Positions 24,267-35,527 are shown, counted from the first letter of the stretch. The stretch is 64,000 nucleotides of DNA from an uncultured Pelagibacteraceae bacterium (GCA_902629935.1 CACOSU010000001.1:1-64000); one strand, 5' to 3'. Translations and numbers: made by a program. The notes: generated by a model from the letters alone, not told the origin.

Positions 24267-26933
24267 ATGGCAGAGAAAACACTCAATGAAATAAGAAATA
24301 CTTTCTTAAAGTATTTTGAAAAGAACGATCATAAGATTGTGGAGTCTAGTAATTTGGTTCCAAACAATGATCCTACTTTAATGTTTGCTAACTCTGGAAT
24401 GGTCCAGTTTAAAAATGTTTTTACAGGATTAGAAAAAAGAGATTATGTAAGAGCCACAACTTCACAAAAATGTGTAAGGGCAGGTGGTAAACATAATGAT
24501 TTAGAAAATGTTGGTTACACTCCAAGACACCATACATTCTTTGAAATGTTAGGAAATTTTTCTTTTGGTGATTATTTTAAAGAGCAAGCAATTCACTATG
24601 CCTGGGATTTGATAACTAAAGATTTTGGAATAGATAAAAACAGGCTTTATGTAACAGTATTTCATGAGGATGATGAGGCCTTCAATTTTTGGAAGAAAAT
24701 AGCGGGTTTTAGCGATGATAGAATTATTAGGATAGCGACCTCAGATAATTTTTGGTCGATGGGTGAGACAGGTCCATGCGGTCCATGCTCTGAGATCTTT
24801 TTCGATCATGGTGATCATTTACCAGGAGGATTACCTGGCACTAAAGATGAAGATGGAGATAGGTTTATAGAAATTTGGAACTTAGTCTTTATGCAATTTG
24901 AACAAGTAACAAAAGACAAAAGAATTGATCTTCCAAAACCATCAGTTGATACTGGAATGGGATTAGAGAGAATTGCAGCTTTGTTACAAGGCACACATGA
25001 TAATTATGAAACAGATCATTTTAAAAAGTTAATAGGCTCCATTTCAGAATTTACAAAAGTTAAATTGAATGAAAATAATATTTCAAGCTTTAGAGTCATT
25101 GCAGATCATTTAAGAGCGAGCTCTTTTCTTTTAGCAGAAGGTGTTCTCCCATCCAATGAAGGAAGAGGGTATGTGCTTAGAAGAATTATGAGAAGAGGAA
25201 TGAGACACTCACATTTACTTGGTTCTAAAGAACCAGTTTTTAATAAAATTTTTGATTCTCTTAAAGAAGAAATGAAAGGTAACTATCCTGAGTTAGAAAG
25301 ATCAGAAACTTTAATTAAAGAAACTTTAAAAATGGAAGAGGAGAAATTTTTAGTTTTACTTGATAGAGGAATTAAAATTTTAAATGAAGAAATAGATAAG
25401 ATTGAAAAAGTTTTACCAGGAGAAGTGGCATTTAAATTATACGATACCTATGGTTTCCCATTAGATTTAACAGAGGATATTTTAAAAAATAAATCTTTAA
25501 CAGTTGATCATAACAAATTTGACGAACTAATGAAAAAAAGTAAAGAACTTGCTAAAAAGAATTGGAAAGGTTCTGGTGATAGCTCACAAGAACAAATTTG
25601 GTTTGGTATAAAAGATAAAGTTGGTCCAACAGAATTTTTAGGTTATGAGTTTAATAGATCAGAAGGAGTTGTTTTATCAATTGTAAAAGACAATAAAGAA
25701 ACAGAAAAATTATCAGCTAAAGAGGAGGGAGCAATTGTAACCAATCAAACACCTTTTTATGGAGAGTCGGGAGGTCAACTAGGTGATACAGGAAAAATAA
25801 CAGTAGGAGATTTTATATTTGAAGTACGAGATACACAAAAACAACTTGGTGATTTATTTGTTCATTATGGAACTTTGAAAAATGGAGAAATTAAGATCAA
25901 TGATGTTGTTGAGATGAAGATTGATGAAGAAAGAAGAGGTAACCTAAAGGCATATCATTCAGCTACGCATCTATTACACGAGTCTTTAAGAAGAACTTTG
26001 GGAAAACATGTTATGCAAAAAGGTTCACTTGTTGCACCAGATCGTCTAAGGTTTGATTTTAGTCATATGAAGCCAATAACAAATGAGGAATTGGTAAAGA
26101 TTGACAAAATAGTTAATGATTACGTTACTAATAATACTGAAGTGACTACAAGAATTATGACCCCAAAAGCAGCTATAGAAAAGGGAGCGCTAGCTTTCTT
26201 TGGTGAGAAGTATGGTGATGAAGTGCGAGTAGTTTCAATGGGTAAAGAGGAAAATACTTATTTTTCAACAGAACTTTGTGGTGGAACCCACGTTAAAAAT
26301 ACTGGAGATATCGGCATATTTAAAACAATTAGCCAATCATCAATCGCTGCAGGCGTTAGAAGAATAGAAGCTTTGAGAGATAAACAACTTGAAGACTACA
26401 TTCAAAATAAGGAAAAACTTTCCACATTATCGGTTCAAAAAGATGAGGAAATGATTAAAGAACTTTCTTCTCAAATTATTAAATTAGGTGGAAAGCCAAA
26501 TCTTGAAAATAAAGATTTAAAAGGATCCATAAAAGATCTTTCCAGACAATTAGAGCAACTAAATGTGAAAAATGTTTTAGAAGATGAAACAAAAAATATT
26601 ATCAATGACAAAGTTATTAATAATACAAAAGTCAGACTTCAAAAAGTTAAAGATTTACCTCCTAAAGATTTAAGAAAATTAGTAGACAATGGAAAAAAAG
26701 AACTTATGGAAGGAATAGTAATTGTTTTTGCAAGCAAGGATGACAAAGTTGGATTAGCGGTTGGAGTAACTGATAATTTAACAAGTAAATTTGATGCAGT
26801 CCAGTTTGTTAAAGTTGGATCTGAAATAATTGGAGGTAAAGGTGGTGGTGGAAGAAAAGACTTCGCCCAAGCAGGTGGACAAGATCAATCAAAAATTGAA
26901 GAAGCTTTTGAAAAGCTTGAAAGTTTAATTTAA
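24267..26933 (+). CDS. alaS: Alanyl-tRNA synthetase
   Basis: Class II aminoacyl-tRNA synthetase, 888 residues, full length. In order: catalytic core ([13 protein letters not shown], then [18 protein letters not shown] as motif 2), tRNA-recognition helical region, editing domain with zinc site [11 protein letters not shown] ... [10 protein letters not shown], a coiled coil and the C-Ala domain ending [13 protein letters not shown]. Charges tRNA-Ala and clears mischarged Ser and Gly. Its 3' end overlaps icd by 9 bp, convergently. Confidence 0.98.
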   Translation: MAEKTLNEIRNTFLKYFEKNDHKIVESSNLVPNNDPTLMFANSGMVQFKNVFTGLEKRDYVRATTSQKCVRAGGKHNDLENVGYTPRHHTFFEMLGNFSFGDYFKEQAIHYAWDLITKDFGIDKNRLYVTVFHEDDEAFNFWKKIAGFSDDRIIRIATSDNFWSMGETGPCGPCSEIFFDHGDHLPGGLPGTKDEDGDRFIEIWNLVFMQFEQVTKDKRIDLPKPSVDTGMGLERIAALLQGTHDNYETDHFKKLIGSISEFTKVKLNENNISSFRVIADHLRASSFLLAEGVLPSNEGRGYVLRRIMRRGMRHSHLLGSKEPVFNKIFDSLKEEMKGNYPELERSETLIKETLKMEEEKFLVLLDRGIKILNEEIDKIEKVLPGEVAFKLYDTYGFPLDLTEDILKNKSLTVDHNKFDELMKKSKELAKKNWKGSGDSSQEQIWFGIKDKVGPTEFLGYEFNRSEGVVLSIVKDNKETEKLSAKEEGAIVTNQTPFYGESGGQLGDTGKITVGDFIFEVRDTQKQLGDLFVHYGTLKNGEIKINDVVEMKIDEERRGNLKAYHSATHLLHESLRRTLGKHVMQKGSLVAPDRLRFDFSHMKPITNEELVKIDKIVNDYVTNNTEVTTRIMTPKAAIEKGALAFFGEKYGDEVRVVSMGKEENTYFSTELCGGTHVKNTGDIGIFKTISQSSIAAGVRRIEALRDKQLEDYIQNKEKLSTLSVQKDEEMIKELSSQIIKLGGKPNLENKDLKGSIKDLSRQLEQLNVKNVLEDETKNIINDKVINNTKVRLQKVKDLPPKDLRKLVDNGKKELMEGIVIVFASKDDKVGLAVGVTDNLTSKFDAVQFVKVGSEIIGGKGGGGRKDFAQAGGQDQSKIEEAFEKLESLI

Positions 26934-28139
26934 TATTTTTTTTAAATTACCATCAATTTCATCTAAAAATTGATTGGTAGTTAAAAATTTACTACTTGGA
27001 CCAACAAGAATTGCTAAATCTTTAGTCATTGATCCATTCTCTACGCATTTAATACAAACTTTCTCAAGCGTTTGTGCAAATTTAATTAGTTCTTCATTAC
27101 TATCAAGCTTACCTCTGTGAGCTAACCCCCTGGTCCATGCAAAAATAGATGCAATAGGGTTAGTTGAAGTCTCTTTTCCCTGTTGGTGCATTCTATAATG
27201 TCTGGTTACTGTTCCATGCGCAGCCTCAGCTTCCATTACTTTACCGTCTGGCGTTAATAATGTACTTGTCATTAAACCTAAAGATCCATAACCTTGAGCC
27301 ATAGTATCTGATTGCACATCACCATCATAATTTTTACATGCCCAAATATATTTGCCACTCCATTTCATTGCACATGCTACCATATCATCAATTAACCTAT
27401 GCTCATAAGTTAAATTATTTTTTTCAAATTCTTGTTTATATTCTTTGTTAAAAATTTCTTCAAAAATATCTTTAAATCTTCCATCATACTTTTTTAAAAT
27501 TGTGTTTTTTGTAGACATATAGACAGGCCATTTTTTAATTAACCCATAGCTAAAACAAGATCTAGCAAAATCCTCTATTGACTTATCTAAATTATACATT
27601 GAAAGCGCAACACCAGGGCCAGTGAAATTAAAAACTTCATATTTAATTTCATCTTTTCCATCTTCCGATGTCCATTTAACTTCCATTTTTCCTTTTCCAG
27701 GAACTTTAAAATCTGTAGCTCTATATTGGTCTCCAAATGCATGTCTTCCGATTATCACTGGATCTGTCCAAGAAGGGACAAGTTTTGGAATATTTTTACA
27801 AATTATTGGTTCTCTAAAAACTGTTCCTCCAATTATATTTCTTATAGTACCGTTAGGCGATCTCCACATTTTTTTTAAATCAAATTCTTCAACTCTTGTT
27901 TCGTCTGGTGTAATAGTTGCGCATTTTATTCCAACACCAATTTTTTTGATCGCATTTGCAGAGTCTATTGTGATTTGATCATCAGTATTATCCCTGCTTT
28001 TCATTCCTAAATCGTAATATTCAATACCAAGATCTAAATATGGAAGAATTAGTTTATTTTTAATGAACTCCCATATAATACGTGTCATTTCATCACCATC
28101 CAGCTCTACTATTGGGTTATTTACCTTGATTTTGCTCAT
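26925..28139 (-). CDS. icd: Isocitrate dehydrogenase, NADP-dependent (eukaryote-like dimer)
   Basis: A 404-residue TCA-cycle enzyme making 2-oxoglutarate, CO2 and NADPH. It belongs to the homodimeric subfamily II shared by alphaproteobacteria and eukaryotes, not the E. coli type. It shows [12 protein letters not shown] at the start, the substrate loop [12 protein letters not shown], the metal site around NYDGDVQSD and [19 protein letters not shown] preference follows from subfamily ([11 protein letters not shown]). Monocistronic and divergent from psd across 76 bp. Confidence 0.97.
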   Translation of the reverse strand: MSKIKVNNPIVELDGDEMTRIIWEFIKNKLILPYLDLGIEYYDLGMKSRDNTDDQITIDSANAIKKIGVGIKCATITPDETRVEEFDLKKMWRSPNGTIRNIIGGTVFREPIICKNIPKLVPSWTDPVIIGRHAFGDQYRATDFKVPGKGKMEVKWTSEDGKDEIKYEVFNFTGPGVALSMYNLDKSIEDFARSCFSYGLIKKWPVYMSTKNTILKKYDGRFKDIFEEIFNKEYKQEFEKNNLTYEHRLIDDMVACAMKWSGKYIWACKNYDGDVQSDTMAQGYGSLGLMTSTLLTPDGKVMEAEAAHGTVTRHYRMHQQGKETSTNPIASIFAWTRGLAHRGKLDSNEELIKFAQTLEKVCIKCVENGSMTKDLAILVGPSSKFLTTNQFLDEIDGNLKKILN

Positions 28140-28215
28140 TAAATAAAAATTATCTTATTAATTGAATTTGATCATTTTATATACATATTAATCGAAAATT
28201 AGCAAATGGAAGAAT

Positions 28216-28863
28216 ATGTTTAGTAAGATATTTCCTAAAATTCACACAGAAGGATACAAGTTTATAGTTATAGCTGTATTCATAACTGTCATTTTTTTAA
28301 TTATTAATAATTTTTTAGGATTAATAGGAATTTTATTAACTGTGTGGGTTTATTATTTTTTTAGAGATCCTGAGAGAATAATTATAGGAGATGATAGTTA
28401 CCTTGTTAGCCCAGCTGATGGAGAGGTAATTAAAGTTGAGGAGGTGGATGGTCCAAAAGAACTTGGACTAGAAAATAAAAAATTTAAAAAAATAAGTATT
28501 TTTATGAACGTCTTTGACTGCCATGTAAACAGAACACCATGCTCAGGAGTTGTTGAAGATATTTTATATAAACCAGGTAAATTTTTAAATGCATCTTTAG
28601 ATAAAGCAAGTGAAGATAACGAAAGAAATTATTATAAAATTAAAGATAAGCATGGGAATGATATTGTAATTGTTCAGATTGCTGGATTAGTTGCAAGAAG
28701 AATAGTTTGCGAAACAAATAAAAATCAGGAATTAAATCAAGGTGATAGAATTGGGATGATTAGATTTGGTAGTAGAGCAGATGTCTATTATGAAAATTAT
28801 GAACCACTTGTTAAAGTAGGTCAAACAGCAATTTCTGGAGAAACTTTGCTAGCAAAAAATTAA
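28216..28863 (+). CDS. psd: Phosphatidylserine decarboxylase, short type
   Basis: A 215-residue proenzyme that makes phosphatidylethanolamine. Two membrane helices lie near the N-terminus (residues 15-45), then SPADGEVIKVEE, FMNVFDCHVNRTP and RIGMIRFGSRADVYY, whose Gly-Ser is the self-cleavage site giving the pyruvoyl group. Short type-II-like enzymes of this length usually pair with PssA, as here (3 bp gap). First gene of psd-pssA-GT-rlmE. Confidence 0.96.
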   Translation: MFSKIFPKIHTEGYKFIVIAVFITVIFLIINNFLGLIGILLTVWVYYFFRDPERIIIGDDSYLVSPADGEVIKVEEVDGPKELGLENKKFKKISIFMNVFDCHVNRTPCSGVVEDILYKPGKFLNASLDKASEDNERNYYKIKDKHGNDIVIVQIAGLVARRIVCETNKNQELNQGDRIGMIRFGSRADVYYENYEPLVKVGQTAISGETLLAKN

Positions 28864-28866
28864 GAA

Positions 28867-29670
28867 ATGGAACAACCAAAGAATAATTTTAAATTAGTTG
28901 CAGACAAAAAGAATGCAAGAATGCTTCTTCCTAACATTCTTACTTTAATAGGAGTTTGCATAGGTTTAACCTCAATTAGATTTGCATTAAGTGGAGAGTT
29001 TCATTTAGCAATAATTGCAATAATTTTTGCTGCTTTAATAGATGGGCTAGATGGGAGAATTGCAAGATTAATAAAGGGAACCTCAAAAGTTGGTAAAGAA
29101 TTAGATTCACTTACAGATATGATAAGTTTTGGTGTTGCACCAGCATTTATAATGTATTTTTGGAAACTTAATACGTTTGGTAGGTTCGGTTGGTTATTAT
29201 GTTTGGTCTATGTAATTTGTGTAGCTTTAAGACTTGCTAGATTTAATATCAGCTCTAATCAAGAGCCTTCTTGGAGAGATAATTTCTTTGAAGGGGTTCC
29301 ATCACCTGCTGGTGGAATACTAGTTTTAACACCTTTAATTATAAGTTTAAGTGGATTTGATTATGTAAAAATTAATTATGACATAATGGTTCCAATTTTT
29401 TTTATAGCAACATCATTTTTATTAATAAGTAAATTTCCAACTTACTCTTTTAAAAAAATTGTAATACAAAGAAAAGTAACAATTTTCTTACTATTTGCAA
29501 TTGTCTTATTTTTTGGACTTTTATTAATTTATACATTTAATGTTATTGCAATAAGCAGTATTATTTATTTAAGCTTGATACCAATTAGTTTTTTTCACTA
29601 TCAAAAAATGAAAAAAATTCATGAAAATGACAAAATTCAAGACGAAGATGATCTTGAAGACGTACTTTAA
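28867..29670 (+). CDS. pssA: CDP-diacylglycerol-serine O-phosphatidyltransferase
   Basis: Integral membrane enzyme of 267 residues with about eight hydrophobic helices. The CDP-alcohol phosphotransferase motif D-G-x2-A-R-x8-G-x3-D-x3-D is intact in DGRIAR...GKELDSLTD near residues 60-82. It makes phosphatidylserine, which the adjacent Psd decarboxylates. An acidic C-terminal tail is unusual but not disruptive. Overlaps the following glycosyltransferase gene by 1 bp. Confidence 0.96.
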   Translation: MEQPKNNFKLVADKKNARMLLPNILTLIGVCIGLTSIRFALSGEFHLAIIAIIFAALIDGLDGRIARLIKGTSKVGKELDSLTDMISFGVAPAFIMYFWKLNTFGRFGWLLCLVYVICVALRLARFNISSNQEPSWRDNFFEGVPSPAGGILVLTPLIISLSGFDYVKINYDIMVPIFFIATSFLLISKFPTYSFKKIVIQRKVTIFLLFAIVLFFGLLLIYTFNVIAISSIIYLSLIPISFFHYQKMKKIHENDKIQDEDDLEDVL

Positions 29671-30581
29671 TGAAAAAAAATGTCATTGTATCTTTAGCTG
29701 ACGCAAATTATTTTCCATTATTAAATGAACTAGTAGATTCAATAAAAAGTTTTGATGAAAGTAAGAATGTTGCAATATGTATTTTAGATGCGGGATTAAC
29801 AAAAGACCAAAAAGAAACTTTACTAAAAAAAGTTGATGAAATTAAATCTGCAGAGTGGGATATAGAAGTTTCTGCATACAAAGTTAAAGGTAAAGAGTGG
29901 TTAAAAAGCCAAGTATCTAGAGCATTTCTACCTAAGTACTTTCCTAATTATGAAAAGTATTTGTGGATTGATTGTGATGCTTGGGTAAATGATTGGAAGT
30001 CTATTGAGCTATATTTTAGAGCTTGTGATAATGGGAAATTAGGCATTACTCAAACTATAGGACCAGGATATAAAATTACCTCAAGAGTAAATTGGCTATT
30101 TGGTAAACTTGCAATAATTAAATCACAAAATTTCAAACATGCAGTGAAATCTAATATAGGTTATGAAAAAGCAAGGAAACTAGCTTTCGCCCCTCATATT
30201 AATATAGGTGTATTTTCGTTAGAAAAGAATTCTCTTGGGTGGGCGTCTTGGCAGAGGAACTTATCTAAAACATTAAAAGCTGGAAATATTTTTGGAAGTG
30301 AAGGACTTGCAATAAATATTTCTGTTTATATTGATGATTTAGAAACAGAATTTTTACCTTTAAATTGTAATTGGATTACTAGTAACTTACTTCCAAAATA
30401 TGATGAAGATAAAAAAACTTTCGTTGAACCATATCTTCCTAATTATAAAATTGGAATCATGCACCTTGCAGCTGGAATTTGGAAAGATGGTAAAGATATG
30501 AGGATTGACAAAAGTATTAAAATTGAAATTGAAACTTTAAAAAATACAAAGATACTTAAAAGTTTAAGATATAATAATTAA
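29670..30581 (+). CDS. GT8-like glycosyltransferase
   Basis: A 303-residue soluble protein. It shows NVIVSLADANYFPLL at the start, where GT-A enzymes bind the nucleotide sugar, and YLWIDCDAWVNDW near residue 100 with the DxD metal motif (D-C-D). GIMHLAAGIWKDG at the C-terminus resembles the GT8 HxxGxxKPW-type metal/phosphate loop. Gene position between pssA and rlmE is not informative; it could modify a lipid, LPS core or a small acceptor. Substrate unknown. Confidence 0.7.
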   Translation: MKKNVIVSLADANYFPLLNELVDSIKSFDESKNVAICILDAGLTKDQKETLLKKVDEIKSAEWDIEVSAYKVKGKEWLKSQVSRAFLPKYFPNYEKYLWIDCDAWVNDWKSIELYFRACDNGKLGITQTIGPGYKITSRVNWLFGKLAIIKSQNFKHAVKSNIGYEKARKLAFAPHINIGVFSLEKNSLGWASWQRNLSKTLKAGNIFGSEGLAINISVYIDDLETEFLPLNCNWITSNLLPKYDEDKKTFVEPYLPNYKIGIMHLAAGIWKDGKDMRIDKSIKIEIETLKNTKILKSLRYNN

Positions 30582-31193
30582 TTGAAAAAAAATAAAATTT
30601 CTAAAAATTGGGTAAATAAACAACGTAGAGATATTTACGTAAGACGATCTAGAGTGGATGGTTATAGAGCAAGATCTGCTTATAAATTAATTGAAATTGA
30701 CGAAAAATTTAAAATTTTTAAGGGTGGCTTATCAGTAGTTGATATTGGAGCCGCACCTGGTTCTTGGTCACAATATGCTATGAAAACTGTTAAAAGTGGT
30801 AAGTTAATATCTATAGATCTTAAAAAAATGGAACCCATAGGTAATAGCACACAAATCCAAGGGGATTTTACTAATCAAAAGATCCAAGAAGAAATTAAAA
30901 AAAACATAGACGGAAAAGTGGATGTTGTAATGTCTGATATGGCAGTAGATACAACAGGAATAAAAAATATAGATTCAATTCAAACTGGAGAATTATGTAA
31001 AGAGGCTATGTATTTTGCAAAAGATATAATAAAAGAAAATGCTTATTTCATTTCAAAAATTTTTATGGGTGGCACGTTTAACGAAATCGTCGCAGAAGGG
31101 AAAAAATTTTTTAAAGAAGTTAAGGTTTTTAAACCAAAATCTAGCAGAAAAGATTCTAAAGAAAGTTTTATTATTTGTAGAAAAATACGATAG
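30582..31193 (+). CDS. rlmE: 23S rRNA (uridine-2552-2'-O)-methyltransferase
   Basis: FtsJ-family enzyme of 203 residues that methylates U2552 in the A loop during late 50S assembly. SAM site VDIGAAPGSWSQYA lies near residue 50. The K-D-K-E catalytic tetrad is suggested by RSAYKLIEID (Lys), MSDMAVDTTG (Asp), FISKIF (Lys) and SKESFIICR (Glu). The start is TTG, directly after the upstream stop; there is no better start nearby. Last gene of the psd operon, 37 bp before guaB. Confidence 0.95.
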   Translation: MKKNKISKNWVNKQRRDIYVRRSRVDGYRARSAYKLIEIDEKFKIFKGGLSVVDIGAAPGSWSQYAMKTVKSGKLISIDLKKMEPIGNSTQIQGDFTNQKIQEEIKKNIDGKVDVVMSDMAVDTTGIKNIDSIQTGELCKEAMYFAKDIIKENAYFISKIFMGGTFNEIVAEGKKFFKEVKVFKPKSSRKDSKESFIICRKIR

Positions 31194-31230
31194 AGACTTT
31201 AAATTTAAAGGGAATAGTATATAAAAGATT

Positions 31231-32307
31231 ATGGTTCCTATAAAAGAAGCACTTACCTTTGACGATGTAACATTAGCACCTAAGTACTCAGAAATTTTAC
31301 CTTCTCAAGTAGACACTAGTATGTCACTAACAAAATATTTGAGGCTTAAAATTCCACTTTTATCGTCTGCAATGGATACAGTGACAGAAAGCAGAATGGC
31401 AATTGCGATTGCAAAAGCTGGTGGAATAGGGGTTATTCATAGAAATCTAGATATTAGAAAACAGTTGTCAGAAATTAAAAAAGTCAAAAGACAAAAACTA
31501 ATGGTTGGAGCAGCTGTGGGTGCAGCACCAAATGAGTTTATTAGGGCTAGAGAAATAATAAAAGAGGGTGTAGATTTGATAGTAGTAGATACAGCCCATG
31601 GTCATACAAAAAAAGTAGCTGAAATAATAAAATTTATAAAAAAATACAAAACAAAAAAAGTTGCATTATGTGCGGGAAATATTGCAACACCAGAAGCAGC
31701 AAAATTCCTAATAAAATTAGGAGTTGATATTATAAAAATTGGAATAGGGCCTGGCTCTATTTGTACAACTAGGTTAGTTGCTGGAATAGGTGTCCCTCAA
31801 CTAAGTGCAATTTTATCTGTAAGAAGTAGTTTAAAGAATAAAAAAGTTAAAATAATCTCAGACGGTGGAATAAAATACTCTGGAGATTTAGCAAAAGCAT
31901 TTGCAGCGGGAGCTGATGCAATAATGATAGGTTCGCTATTTGCAGGAACAGACGAAACTCCAGGAAAATTAATAAAAAAAAACGGAAAATTATTTAAAAG
32001 TTTTCGTGGAATGGGTTCAGTGGGTGCAATGAACAAAGGTTCTGCAGACAGATATTTTCAAAAAAAACAAAAAGATACTTCAAAATATGTTCCAGAGGGA
32101 GTTGAAGGATTTGTAAAATATAAAGGAGATGTTGGAAGTATTCTTTATAAATTAATTGGTGGTTTGAAATCTTCTATGGGTTACCTTGGATCAAAAACTA
32201 TTATTAAATTGAGAAATAAACCACAGTTTGTGAAAATTACAAAAGCTGGATTTTATGAAAGTATGGTTCATAATGTAGATATGGTTAAAAATGACAGTAA
32301 ATATTAA
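31231..32307 (+). CDS. guaB: IMP dehydrogenase lacking the CBS (Bateman) module
   Basis: Catalyses IMP to XMP, the first step to GMP. The TIM-barrel core is complete: [29 protein letters not shown], the catalytic loop GPGSICTTR (Cys178), [10 protein letters not shown] and the flap near [10 protein letters not shown]. At 358 residues it is about 130 shorter than usual because the two CBS domains between HRNLDI (about 75) and KLMVGAAVG (about 95) are missing, replaced by a short linker. ATP/GTP allostery through CBS is therefore lost. It is followed with 1-bp overlap by a TPR gene and then guaA. Confidence 0.95.
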   Translation: MVPIKEALTFDDVTLAPKYSEILPSQVDTSMSLTKYLRLKIPLLSSAMDTVTESRMAIAIAKAGGIGVIHRNLDIRKQLSEIKKVKRQKLMVGAAVGAAPNEFIRAREIIKEGVDLIVVDTAHGHTKKVAEIIKFIKKYKTKKVALCAGNIATPEAAKFLIKLGVDIIKIGIGPGSICTTRLVAGIGVPQLSAILSVRSSLKNKKVKIISDGGIKYSGDLAKAFAAGADAIMIGSLFAGTDETPGKLIKKNGKLFKSFRGMGSVGAMNKGSADRYFQKKQKDTSKYVPEGVEGFVKYKGDVGSILYKLIGGLKSSMGYLGSKTIIKLRNKPQFVKITKAGFYESMVHNVDMVKNDSKY

Positions 32308-32747
32308 TGAAAAAATTTTTTAAATTAATTGGTATTATACTTGTAATGTTTTCTCTAAAAAGTGCATGTTATAGCAAAGAGAATTTTTTTAATGAAGCTT
32401 TAGATTTATTTAAAAAAGAAAAATACGAGGATGCACGATTTTTATTTGAGCGAAACATCGTTTTTAATCCAAAAGATGCTAATTCATATTTATATTTAGC
32501 AAAAATTTATAATCATGAAGAAAATCAAAGAAAAGAAGAATATAATTTGGAGACAACACTTTTAATTGATCCTAGTAATGAGGAAGCTTTACTAATGTTA
32601 ATGAAAATTGCATTAGAAAAATCTAATTATGAAAAAGTGAAAGATCTCTCAGATAAGTTTACAAAAGTTTGTAAAAATTTGTGTAAAGAAAATAAAAATA
32701 TTGAAAAATCTTTAAAAAATATAGAACCAAAAAATAATGAGTCTTGA
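32307..32747 (+). CDS. Small exported TPR-like protein between guaB and guaA
   Basis: A 146-residue protein with a signal-like N-terminus ([21 protein letters not shown]). The cysteine at 21 could be a lipobox (LKSAC is weak). About three helical repeats follow, with TPR character ([58 protein letters not shown]). It overlaps both neighbours (1 bp and 11 bp), so it is locked into the guanine operon, though a periplasmic TPR protein has no obvious role in GMP synthesis. Confidence 0.8.
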   Translation: MKKFFKLIGIILVMFSLKSACYSKENFFNEALDLFKKEKYEDARFLFERNIVFNPKDANSYLYLAKIYNHEENQRKEEYNLETTLLIDPSNEEALLMLMKIALEKSNYEKVKDLSDKFTKVCKNLCKENKNIEKSLKNIEPKNNES

Positions 32748-34299
32748 TTATAATCTGAATAAAATCCTAATTATAGATTTTGGCTCACAATTTACACAAT
32801 TAATTGCACGAAGAATTAGAGAATTAGGAGTTTTTTCAGAAATAGTTAGTCATAAAAAAATTAAACTTAAAGATATAAGAAGCAGTATTAAAGGAATTGT
32901 GTTATCTGGTGGACCACTAAATGTTTATCAAATGAATAAATATTCGTTTGATAAAAAAATATTACAATTAAATATACCAGTTCTTGGAATTTGTTTTGGT
33001 CATCAAATTTTATCAAAACTTAATGGTGGAAAAGTAAAACAATCAAAATACAGAGAATTTGGTTTTGCTAATGTTTATAGAAAAAAAAACAGTCTTCTAA
33101 CAAATAATTTTTTTGAAAATAAAAAATTTAAACAAGTTTGGATGAGTCATGCTGATCAGGTTTCAAAATTACCAAAAAATTTTTCAGTTATTGCATCTAG
33201 TATTAATTCAAAATTTGCAATTGTTGAGGATAATATAAAAAAATATTATGGTGTACAATTTCATCCCGAAGTGACTCACACTGAAAATGGAAAAAAATTA
33301 ATAAGTAATTTTATTTTTCTGATTTGTAAAATTAAAAGAAATTGGTCGTCAAAAGATCAAAAGAAACAGCTTATTCAAGATGTAAGGGTACAGGTTGGGG
33401 CAAATAAAGTTATTTGTGCGTTATCTGGAGGTGTAGATAGTAGTGTAGTTGCACAATTATTAAACAAAGCTATTGGAAAAAAACTTTACTGTATTTTCGT
33501 GAATACTGGTCTTTTAAGAAAAAATGAGGAAGTGCAAGTAGTTCAAACTTTTAAGAAGCAATTAAAAATGAACTTAATTTCTGTTAATGCTGAAAAAGAG
33601 TTTTTAAAAAAATTAAAAAACGTTACTGATCCTGAGAAAAAAAGGAAAATAATAGGTAATTTATTTATTAAAATATTTGAGCGTTATGCTAAAAAAATCA
33701 AAAATGTTAAATTTTTAGCTCAGGGAACTCTCTATCCTGATTTAATCGAAAGTAAATCTGTTACTGGTAGTCAAACTTCGAAAATAAAATCTCATCATAA
33801 TGTAGGTGGTCTACCAAAAAAAATGAATTTAAAATTAGTGGAGCCACTTAAATTCTTATTTAAAGATGAGGTGAGAAAATTAGGTTTAGAACTAAATTTA
33901 AATAGAGAAATTATTTCAAGACATCCATTTCCTGGACCTGGGCTAGCTATTCGAATGCCAGGAATAATTACAAATGAAAAAATAAAAATTTTAAAGGAAG
34001 CTGATTATTATTTTATTCAAGCTTTAAAAAATCATGGTCTTTATCATAAGATTTGGCAAGCATATGCAGCTTTGTTACCCGTTAAAACTGTTGGGGTAAT
34101 GGGAGATAATCGTACTTATGAGTATTTGTGTCTTTTAAGAGCAATTACTTCTGAGGATGGAATGACAGCGGATTTTTTTGAATTTAATAAGACTTTTATG
34201 CAAAATATATCCAATAAAATTGTAAATAATATTAGAGGAATAAATCGAGTTGTATATGATGTTACATCAAAGCCGCCAAGTACTATTGAATTAGAATAA
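32737..34299 (+). CDS. guaA: GMP synthase (glutamine-hydrolysing)
   Basis: Two-domain amidotransferase, 520 residues. The N-terminal class I glutaminase has nucleophile Cys in GICFGHQI and His-x-Glu in FHPEVTH. The ATP pyrophosphatase has P-loop [10 protein letters not shown] near residue 228. The C-terminal dimerisation domain ends [13 protein letters not shown], the near-invariant GMP synthase terminus. Converts XMP to GMP and follows guaB in the same operon. Confidence 0.98.
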   Translation: MSLDYNLNKILIIDFGSQFTQLIARRIRELGVFSEIVSHKKIKLKDIRSSIKGIVLSGGPLNVYQMNKYSFDKKILQLNIPVLGICFGHQILSKLNGGKVKQSKYREFGFANVYRKKNSLLTNNFFENKKFKQVWMSHADQVSKLPKNFSVIASSINSKFAIVEDNIKKYYGVQFHPEVTHTENGKKLISNFIFLICKIKRNWSSKDQKKQLIQDVRVQVGANKVICALSGGVDSSVVAQLLNKAIGKKLYCIFVNTGLLRKNEEVQVVQTFKKQLKMNLISVNAEKEFLKKLKNVTDPEKKRKIIGNLFIKIFERYAKKIKNVKFLAQGTLYPDLIESKSVTGSQTSKIKSHHNVGGLPKKMNLKLVEPLKFLFKDEVRKLGLELNLNREIISRHPFPGPGLAIRMPGIITNEKIKILKEADYYFIQALKNHGLYHKIWQAYAALLPVKTVGVMGDNRTYEYLCLLRAITSEDGMTADFFEFNKTFMQNISNKIVNNIRGINRVVYDVTSKPPSTIELE

Positions 34300-34321
34300 T
34301 TTTTTAACTATAAGTATCATT

Positions 34322-34741
34322 ATGAAATATTTACACACAATGATTAGAATCAAAAACGTTGATGAGTCGTTAAGATTTTTTTGTGATGGTCTTGGTTTGA
34401 GAGAGACAAGAAGAAAAGATAGTGAAAAGGGAAGATATACTCTAATTTTCCTTGCTCCACCAAACGATAAAAATACAGAAATAGAATTAACATATAATTG
34501 GGATGGTGATGAATTAGGAGAAGGATCAAGAAACTTTGGCCACCTTGCTTATAGAGTAGATAATATTTATGAAGCTTGTCAAAAGTTAAAAGATATGGGT
34601 TACACAATTAACCGACCTCCAAGAGATGGGCATATGGCCTTTGTAAGATCGCCTGATAAAATTTCAATTGAATTACTTCAAGACGGATATTTAGATCCCC
34701 AAGAACCCTGGGCTTCTATGGAGAATACTGGTATTTGGTAA
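34322..34741 (+). CDS. gloA: Lactoylglutathione lyase (glyoxalase I)
   Basis: A 139-residue VOC protein. The metal ligands expected for Ni/Zn glyoxalase I are present: His5 (YLHTMIR), Glu in IELTYNWD, His in FGHLAYRVD and Glu in ISIELLQDG. It detoxifies the methylglyoxal-glutathione adduct. A related enzyme lies at 55515-55934 in the amine-catabolism cluster; this one is the likely housekeeping copy, downstream of guaA and 15 bp before panB. Confidence 0.92.
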   Translation: MKYLHTMIRIKNVDESLRFFCDGLGLRETRRKDSEKGRYTLIFLAPPNDKNTEIELTYNWDGDELGEGSRNFGHLAYRVDNIYEACQKLKDMGYTINRPPRDGHMAFVRSPDKISIELLQDGYLDPQEPWASMENTGIW

Positions 34742-34756
34742 TATCCATTTAAAAAA

Positions 34757-35527
34757 ATGGATAAAATAAAAAAACTAATTGCAAAAAAAAATAAAACTAA
34801 AATTGTTAGTTTAACTGCTTATTCAAAAAATGTTGCATCAATTTTAGATCAACATTGCGATATAATTCTTGTTGGAGATTCTTTAGGTTCCGTTTTGTAT
34901 GACTACAAATCAACTCGAGAGGTATCTTTGAACATGATGATTGAACATTCGAAAAGTGTAAGAAAGGGAATTAAAAATTCTTTAATGGTTGTTGATATGC
35001 CCTACAACACTTATAGAAATCCAAAAGAAGCACTGAGAAATGCAAAAAAAATAATATTAAAGACAAAATGTGATGCAGTTAAATTAGAAGGTGGGAAAAA
35101 AATTTATAAATCTATTCAAACTTTAATAAAAAATAAAATTCCAGTGATGGGCCATTTGGGCTTGCTTCCTCAGTCAGATAAATCATTTAAATTTAAAGGT
35201 AAGAAAAAATTAGAGAGAGAAAGTATCCTAAAAGATGCAAAATTATTAGAAAAAGCAGGAGTATTTTCTATTGTATTAGAATGTGTTGAAACATCATTAG
35301 CAAAACTTGTAAGTAGTAAAATAAATATTCCAACTATCGGAATAGGAGCTTCAAATAACTGTGATGGACAAATCTTAGTATTTGATGATCTTATTGGACT
35401 AAATCCAATTAATGCTAGATTTATAAAAAAATATGCAAATATTCGTAAACAAATTAAAAAAGCTGTGTCAAATTACTCAAAAGAAGTAAGAAAAGTTCAA
35501 TTCCCATCCAAAAAATACTCTTATTAA
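34757..35527 (+). CDS. panB: 3-methyl-2-oxobutanoate hydroxymethyltransferase
   Basis: A 256-residue TIM-barrel enzyme. It shows VSLTAYSKNVASILD, the Mg-binding VGDSLG, VVDMPYNTY, AVKLEGG and HLGLLPQS, all PanB blocks. It uses methylene-tetrahydrofolate to make ketopantoate for pantothenate and CoA. I see no panC nearby. It ends the plus-strand run; the convergent aldehyde dehydrogenase ends 17 bp away. Confidence 0.95.
   Translation: MDKIKKLIAKKNKTKIVSLTAYSKNVASILDQHCDIILVGDSLGSVLYDYKSTREVSLNMMIEHSKSVRKGIKNSLMVVDMPYNTYRNPKEALRNAKKIILKTKCDAVKLEGGKKIYKSIQTLIKNKIPVMGHLGLLPQSDKSFKFKGKKKLERESILKDAKLLEKAGVFSIVLECVETSLAKLVSSKINIPTIGIGASNNCDGQILVFDDLIGLNPINARFIKKYANIRKQIKKAVSNYSKEVRKVQFPSKKYSY

Noticed and set aside
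31197-31210. Perfect palindrome CTTTAAATTTAAAG before guaB
   Set aside because: Palindromes made only of AT with one terminal GC pair are expected often in this DNA, and it overlaps no visible promoter element.
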